A stretch of 10,249 bases of DNA from Phyllobacteriaceae bacterium (GTDB lineage Bacteria; Pseudomonadota; Alphaproteobacteria; Rhizobiales; Rhizobiaceae): the NCBI GenBank assembly GCA_024645155.1, contig JAHEGF010000108.1:1-10249 (forward strand), read 5' to 3'. A program made the translations under genes and the position numbers. This document shows positions 7,053 through 10,249 of this stretch, piece by piece (position 1 is the stretch's first letter; each line of letters opens with the position of its first letter). A model generated the notes under the pieces. That model had not been told where the DNA came from. It ran no database searches and worked only from the letters and a program-made list of their open reading frames with translations.

Positions 7053-7574
7053 TCACCTGAAGACAAATCCCCCAGCGACGGGAACATAGTCGATCACAAA
7101 ATTCTGCCCCGGCGCAAGAACCACGTCACGTTCAGCAGACTGATCAAATCCTTCAGTCCGAATTGTGTCGCGCAGGCGAACGGCAAGCTTGTGTTCGCCT
7201 TCAGGCAGGACAAACCGCTTGTAGACCCGCGACGGTCCGTCGCCGGCGATACCGCTTGGTGGCAGGTCCGCGGTGAATATGGTGCTGCCGTCGATATCGA
7301 GTTCGACATAGACGGGCGGGCGGCGGCGATCGCATACCTCTGTGCGTTTCATGTTTGCGGGAAGTTCCGCCTGCTCGGCCGGGCTGAGCTTCCGGCAACT
7401 GGCGCGGCGGGCAGCGCCATGGCTGAAAGAGAGTTTGAGAACCGCCGTGTTCTCGGGGATGGTCCGGTAAACCGGCCAATAAGACAGCACCGCCGCGCCT
7501 GCGGTCACCAGAACCGTTACCAGTGTGCTTGATATCCACCGCATTGCGGTTGGCTTGGCGTGGGCGGACGTCAT
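7053..7574 (-). CDS. Small membrane-anchored periplasmic protein of unknown function
   Basis: I do not recognise this 173-residue protein. It has a short positively charged N-terminus, one transmembrane helix (about residues 13-35, STLVTVLVTAGAAVL) and a periplasmic domain predicted to be mainly beta. Visible there are a KLSFSHGA strand, two cysteines about 20 residues apart (C60, C81), an EVCDRRRPPVYVELDIDG segment, and a C-terminal GEHKLAVRLRD followed by APGQNFVIDY. The pattern suggests an immunoglobulin- or carbohydrate-binding-like sandwich, but this is a guess. Its ATG overlaps the TGA of the cytochrome b fusion gene (ATGA), so the two are translationally coupled and likely act together, perhaps as a small subunit or assembly factor. 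The hemerythrin gene follows after 27 bases. Confidence 0.75.
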   Translation of the reverse strand: MTSAHAKPTAMRWISSTLVTVLVTAGAAVLSYWPVYRTIPENTAVLKLSFSHGAARRASCRKLSPAEQAELPANMKRTEVCDRRRPPVYVELDIDGSTIFTADLPPSGIAGDGPSRVYKRFVLPEGEHKLAVRLRDTIRTEGFDQSAERDVVLAPGQNFVIDYVPVAGGFVFR

Positions 7575-9142
7575 GGCTGGGCTTCCGCAGTTTCGCGATT
7601 CGCGGGCGGAGCCGCAGGCAGGGTGCGTGGCGCATTGGCTCCGGCCTTGATGAGCCGCGCCCTGAATTCCGCGAGTTCGCTTTCCAGCCGTGGAATTTCG
7701 GTGGGTCCGGCCCAGATGGTGGCAACCCGCTCGCGCGGCACCCGGGCACGCAGGTAGGGATCGCGCTCTCCGGCAAAACGCTGGCGCGTCAACTCCACGC
7801 CCAACCGATGCTGGCAACTGCGTTCGCTGCATCCGGCAACCGCCACGCCGTCGGCGTGTCCGCGGCTGATGATGAAGTCGATGAGAGACGGCGGCGCCAT
7901 GGCCACGCATGGCAGCACAATGGCGCCCGCAACGTTTTTGGCTGCACCATAGGCGCATCCGATGGTCAGGACCCGCGCGTCTCCTTCAAGCCCGGCGGCA
8001 ATCTCCACAACCTGCTCACGCAACTGGCGCAATGGCAGATCGGGCAAATCTATTCCGGTGACAAGATCCGACGTACGGCGGAATGGCGAAGATGACGGGC
8101 AGGCGCCCATGCATATGCCACAGGCCACACAGCGATCGGGATCAACCCGGGCCTGCAGCGAAAACGGAGCGTCGTCCGTGCGCGGCACAAGATCAACCGC
8201 GGTGTAGGGGCAATCCTCGACGCAGCGCGCACAGCCATTGCAATGGTCGAGAACGACTTCCGCGGGCCTTGGTTTGCGCATCGGCGGCAACCACGGCATG
8301 GCAATCAGCACGATGGTAAACAGCGCAACACCGGCCCAAATCGTGCCATGGGGAACATAGTCGGCGAGCGGATAGAGCGGCAGGTAGAACCAGTCGATAC
8401 CGACCTCCACGGGAACGCGGGCGAGATCAGCGGGTCCCTGCGACACGGCCGGTATGGCCAGGGACACGACAAGCAACGCGAGCGAAACAATGGCCATGAC
8501 AGCGCGGGGCGGGTTTACACGCGCGCCGGTAATGCGCTGGATATGAATCCACATCAGCAGCAGCAGGAGAAGCGGGATCGCGATATGCAGGAACACCATC
8601 AGGGTGAAGAACCGGCTGGTGAGGCTTTCCGGCGTCAGGAAATTGCGTGCAATCGGCTCGCCGAAAATGGGCAGCCAGTCGAGAAGTTCGACGCTGACAA
8701 TCGCAACATATTGCGCAAGCACATCCCAGACCAGCCAGTAACCGGTTATTCCTGAAATATAGACGAACCAGATCAGCGGTACGCCGGTAATCCAGGAGAA
8801 CCAGCGGACGCCGCGATACCGGTCGAAGGCAAATTCACGCACGAGATGAACCATCATTACGGCGACCATCAAATCCGACGCGTATCGGTGAAAGCTTCGC
8901 AGTATCCCGGCATGAAACCAATGGTCATTGGTCATCCATTCAACCGATGTGTAGGCGTTGACCACCCCGGTATCAAAAAAGATGAACAGGTATACGCCAC
9001 TGCCGGCAACAACCCAGAACAGGAACCAGCCCAGGGCGCCAAGCATGCCAAACGGATTCCAGGACGGTCCGAAGACCATATCCAGACCGCGCTCGCTCCG
9101 GTCGAAACCGCGCCGCAGAACGCGCCTCGTCAGATCAATCAT
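7571..9142 (-). CDS. Cytochrome b / 2[4Fe-4S] ferredoxin / MvhD-like three-domain fusion
   Basis: A 523-residue membrane redox protein in three parts. Residues 1-285 form a cytochrome b of the bc1/b6f type, with bis-histidine pairs H85/H99 and H186/H200 (14 apart in each helix) for two b hemes. Two or so further helices follow, with a GIDWFYLPLYP segment (248-258) where bc complexes have PEWY-FLP at the quinol site. Residues about 296-350 are a ferredoxin with two CxxCxxCxxxCP motifs (C301-C311 and C338-C348). Residues about 388-480 resemble MvhD/FlpD, the iron-sulfur subunit that passes electrons to heterodisulfide reductase-type complexes, with C396, C412, C438 and C443. The C-terminus is an Ala/Pro-rich tail. 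It probably moves electrons between quinone and a soluble or periplasmic partner; direction and partner are unknown. The ATG at 9142 overlaps the TGA of the SCO gene (ATGA) and has AAGGA upstream; the earlier in-frame start at 9196 is rejected. Confidence 0.88.
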   Translation of the reverse strand: MIDLTRRVLRRGFDRSERGLDMVFGPSWNPFGMLGALGWFLFWVVAGSGVYLFIFFDTGVVNAYTSVEWMTNDHWFHAGILRSFHRYASDLMVAVMMVHLVREFAFDRYRGVRWFSWITGVPLIWFVYISGITGYWLVWDVLAQYVAIVSVELLDWLPIFGEPIARNFLTPESLTSRFFTLMVFLHIAIPLLLLLLMWIHIQRITGARVNPPRAVMAIVSLALLVVSLAIPAVSQGPADLARVPVEVGIDWFYLPLYPLADYVPHGTIWAGVALFTIVLIAMPWLPPMRKPRPAEVVLDHCNGCARCVEDCPYTAVDLVPRTDDAPFSLQARVDPDRCVACGICMGACPSSSPFRRTSDLVTGIDLPDLPLRQLREQVVEIAAGLEGDARVLTIGCAYGAAKNVAGAIVLPCVAMAPPSLIDFIISRGHADGVAVAGCSERSCQHRLGVELTRQRFAGERDPYLRARVPRERVATIWAGPTEIPRLESELAEFRARLIKAGANAPRTLPAAPPANRETAEAQP

Positions 9143-9981
9143 GCAAGGTCCTTGTGATGAGCTCCGGTAGCCAGCAGCCGGCGATTGTTGCGCCACAATC
9201 GGAAGATGATAATACCGGTCAGGAGAAGAGAAAACCCGCCAATAGCAATACCGAAACCGATTGAGTAGTCATACCGGTATGCACCGGTCGCCGGATCGTA
9301 AACGGTGCACAGGAATTTTATACGGTCCACCAGATCATTGACTGCCAGCGAGCGGGTGGATGTCCCAAAGACCAGTTCTTTCAGGGGTTCGACGAAAATC
9401 TGGTCGGGAAAATCGTCACCATAGATGTGGCGGTAAACGGCTCCTTCGGCATCTATGATCGACGTCTGGGTGATGTGTTCGATGCCACCGGCCGCATTGC
9501 GAAAACTGAAGCCGAGATCGTCGAGCAATGCCGTGATCGTCCCGGAATCGGCTGTTGCCAGTTGCCAGCCGGCAACGTCAATACCTTGGGTATTGCCAAA
9601 GGCCGCCATCCGTTCCGGCGTATCATTACGGGCATCAAAACCGACGGTCAGCACAGCAAATTTACCGCTGCCGACGGCACCCTGCGCGGCCTTTACCGCA
9701 TCCAGGAGACGCTGGGTGGTAACCGGGCATACCGAGGCGCAACTGGTGTAAACGAGGCTGATCGCGAGCGGACGGCCCCTGAACGACGCCAATGGCAACG
9801 CGGTGCCGTCCGAGCGGGTCAGAACATGCGGTCCAAGCTTGCCACCGATTGCCGCCTCGCTTCGTGCAATGACTTCGGACGGATCAAGCGGCGCGGACGT
9901 ATCGCCAAACGCGGGTGCCTGTACCGCAAAGACACCGAGGAGCAGTATGATTTGGGCGGTCCATCGTCTCAAACAAACCAT
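9139..9981 (-). CDS. SCO1/SenC-family copper assembly protein with C-terminal membrane anchor
   Basis: SCO proteins deliver copper to, or reduce cysteines of, the CuA centre of heme-copper oxidases, and some serve other copper enzymes. This 280-residue protein has a signal peptide (about 1-26, ending near APAFG) and a thioredoxin-like domain. The copper-binding C81-A-S-V-C85 and the conserved histidine H169 (IEHITQTS) are present. A C-terminal transmembrane helix (about 239-262) follows a KFLCTVYDPATGAYRY segment. SCO proteins with such a C-terminal anchor are known from oxidase clusters. The ATG at 9981 lies 13 bases inside the end of the heme O synthase gene, and its stop overlaps the next start by 4 bases. 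Its place in this operon implies that a copper-containing complex is made nearby. Confidence 0.93.
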   Translation of the reverse strand: MVCLRRWTAQIILLLGVFAVQAPAFGDTSAPLDPSEVIARSEAAIGGKLGPHVLTRSDGTALPLASFRGRPLAISLVYTSCASVCPVTTQRLLDAVKAAQGAVGSGKFAVLTVGFDARNDTPERMAAFGNTQGIDVAGWQLATADSGTITALLDDLGFSFRNAAGGIEHITQTSIIDAEGAVYRHIYGDDFPDQIFVEPLKELVFGTSTRSLAVNDLVDRIKFLCTVYDPATGAYRYDYSIGFGIAIGGFSLLLTGIIIFRLWRNNRRLLATGAHHKDLA

Positions 9982-10249
9982 GTCGATACTTTATCGAGAA
10001 ACACGCCGGTTGCCAGCAGGCAAAACTGGATCAGCGACGCCCTGAAATTGGTCATGGCCATCGCCGGGCCCGGAGCCCTGTAAAGCTGCCAGCTGCGCCA
10101 GGCAAACAAACCGCCTCCAAGAGCGGCACAGACCGCATACATCATACCCATTCCGTAAAAAACCGGCACCATTGAAAGGATTGCCAGGGTAACAGCATGG
10201 GAGAGAATGGCCGCAGTCCAGACTTTCTCAGGTTCGACCACCGGCAGCA
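9969..10249 (-). CDS. ctaB: Heme O synthase (protoheme IX farnesyltransferase), C-terminal part
   Basis: The last 92 residues of a UbiA-family prenyltransferase, open at the window edge. It starts inside the typical LPVV segment that follows the last conserved loop of CtaB/CyoE. Two or three membrane helices are visible (ILSHAVTLAILSMVPVFYG, MMYAVCAALGGGLFAW, SLIQFCLLATGVFLD), and a WQLYRAP...NFRASL segment matches the CtaB C-terminal pattern. CtaB makes heme O from heme B and farnesyl diphosphate in the inner membrane, for heme-copper oxidases (directly or as precursor of heme A). It overlaps the SCO gene by 13 bases, so the two are coupled. The catalytic Asp-rich motifs lie outside the window, so the assignment rests on this end and on context. 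Confidence 0.8.
   Translation of the reverse strand, partial: LPVVEPEKVWTAAILSHAVTLAILSMVPVFYGMGMMYAVCAALGGGLFAWRSWQLYRAPGPAMAMTNFRASLIQFCLLATGVFLDKVSTWFV

Noticed and set aside
7575..7958. Extension of the small membrane protein into a 301-codon frame
   Set aside because: The extra part is an out-of-frame reading of the cytochrome b fusion gene, rich in Arg, His and Cys; the signal-anchor start at 7574 fits.
9143..9196. N-terminal extension of the cytochrome b fusion by 18 residues
   Set aside because: The extension is hydrophilic with no family likeness and would overlap the SCO gene deeply; the ATGA overlap at 9142 is the common coupling arrangement.

Overview
The window looks like chromosomal DNA of an alphaproteobacterium, probably related to Rhizobiales or Rhodobacterales. 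This is inferred from the style of the encoded proteins: GshB, a short type I isopentenyl-diphosphate isomerase of the Rhodobacter kind, a short RlpA-like protein, and a cytochrome cd1 nitrite reductase. No tRNA, rRNA, CRISPR array, transposase or integrase was seen.

Left part (1-3712), housekeeping and signalling. The N-terminal part of glutathione synthetase (gshB, minus strand, cut by the window edge) is divergent from a plus-strand cyclic-di-GMP gene. That gene has a degenerate GGDEF domain and an apparently intact EAL phosphodiesterase domain. A D-Ala-D-Ala-ligase-like ATP-grasp enzyme of unknown substrate follows on the plus strand. It converges, 11 bases apart, on a minus-strand gene for a small secreted RlpA-like double-psi beta-barrel protein.

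Middle (3892-6623), nitrite reduction. On the minus strand are nirS (periplasmic cytochrome cd1 nitrite reductase, all heme ligands and active-site histidines visible) and, 64 bases downstream of it, idi (isoprenoid synthesis). About 420 bases without a convincing gene lie upstream of nirS. That stretch holds a perfect FNR/DNR/NnrR-type box (TTGAT-N4-ATCAA). A second box of the same class (TTGAC-N4-GTCAA) lies at the stop codon of the next gene upstream.

Right part (6624-10249), a compact minus-strand operon. In transcription order it holds the C-terminal end of a heme O synthase (ctaB/cyoE type), a SCO1/SenC copper-assembly protein, a three-part membrane fusion, a small one-helix periplasmic protein of unknown function, and a bacteriohemerythrin. 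The fusion joins cytochrome b, a 2[4Fe-4S] ferredoxin and an MvhD-like domain. Three of the junctions overlap (13, 4 and 4 bases) and the last gap is 27 bases, so these genes are very likely co-transcribed and translationally coupled.

Interpretation. NirS makes NO in the periplasm. The operon upstream carries heme-copper oxidase assembly factors (heme O/A synthesis, Cu delivery), an unusual quinone- or iron-sulfur-linked cytochrome b fusion, and a diiron protein of a class that can bind O2 or NO. A reasonable hypothesis is that the operon, continuing beyond the right edge, builds a heme-copper terminal reductase working with NirS: a cytochrome oxidase, or a non-canonical Cu-containing NO reductase. 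The cytochrome b-ferredoxin-MvhD fusion would be its unconventional electron-transfer partner. This fusion is the most interesting element in the window.
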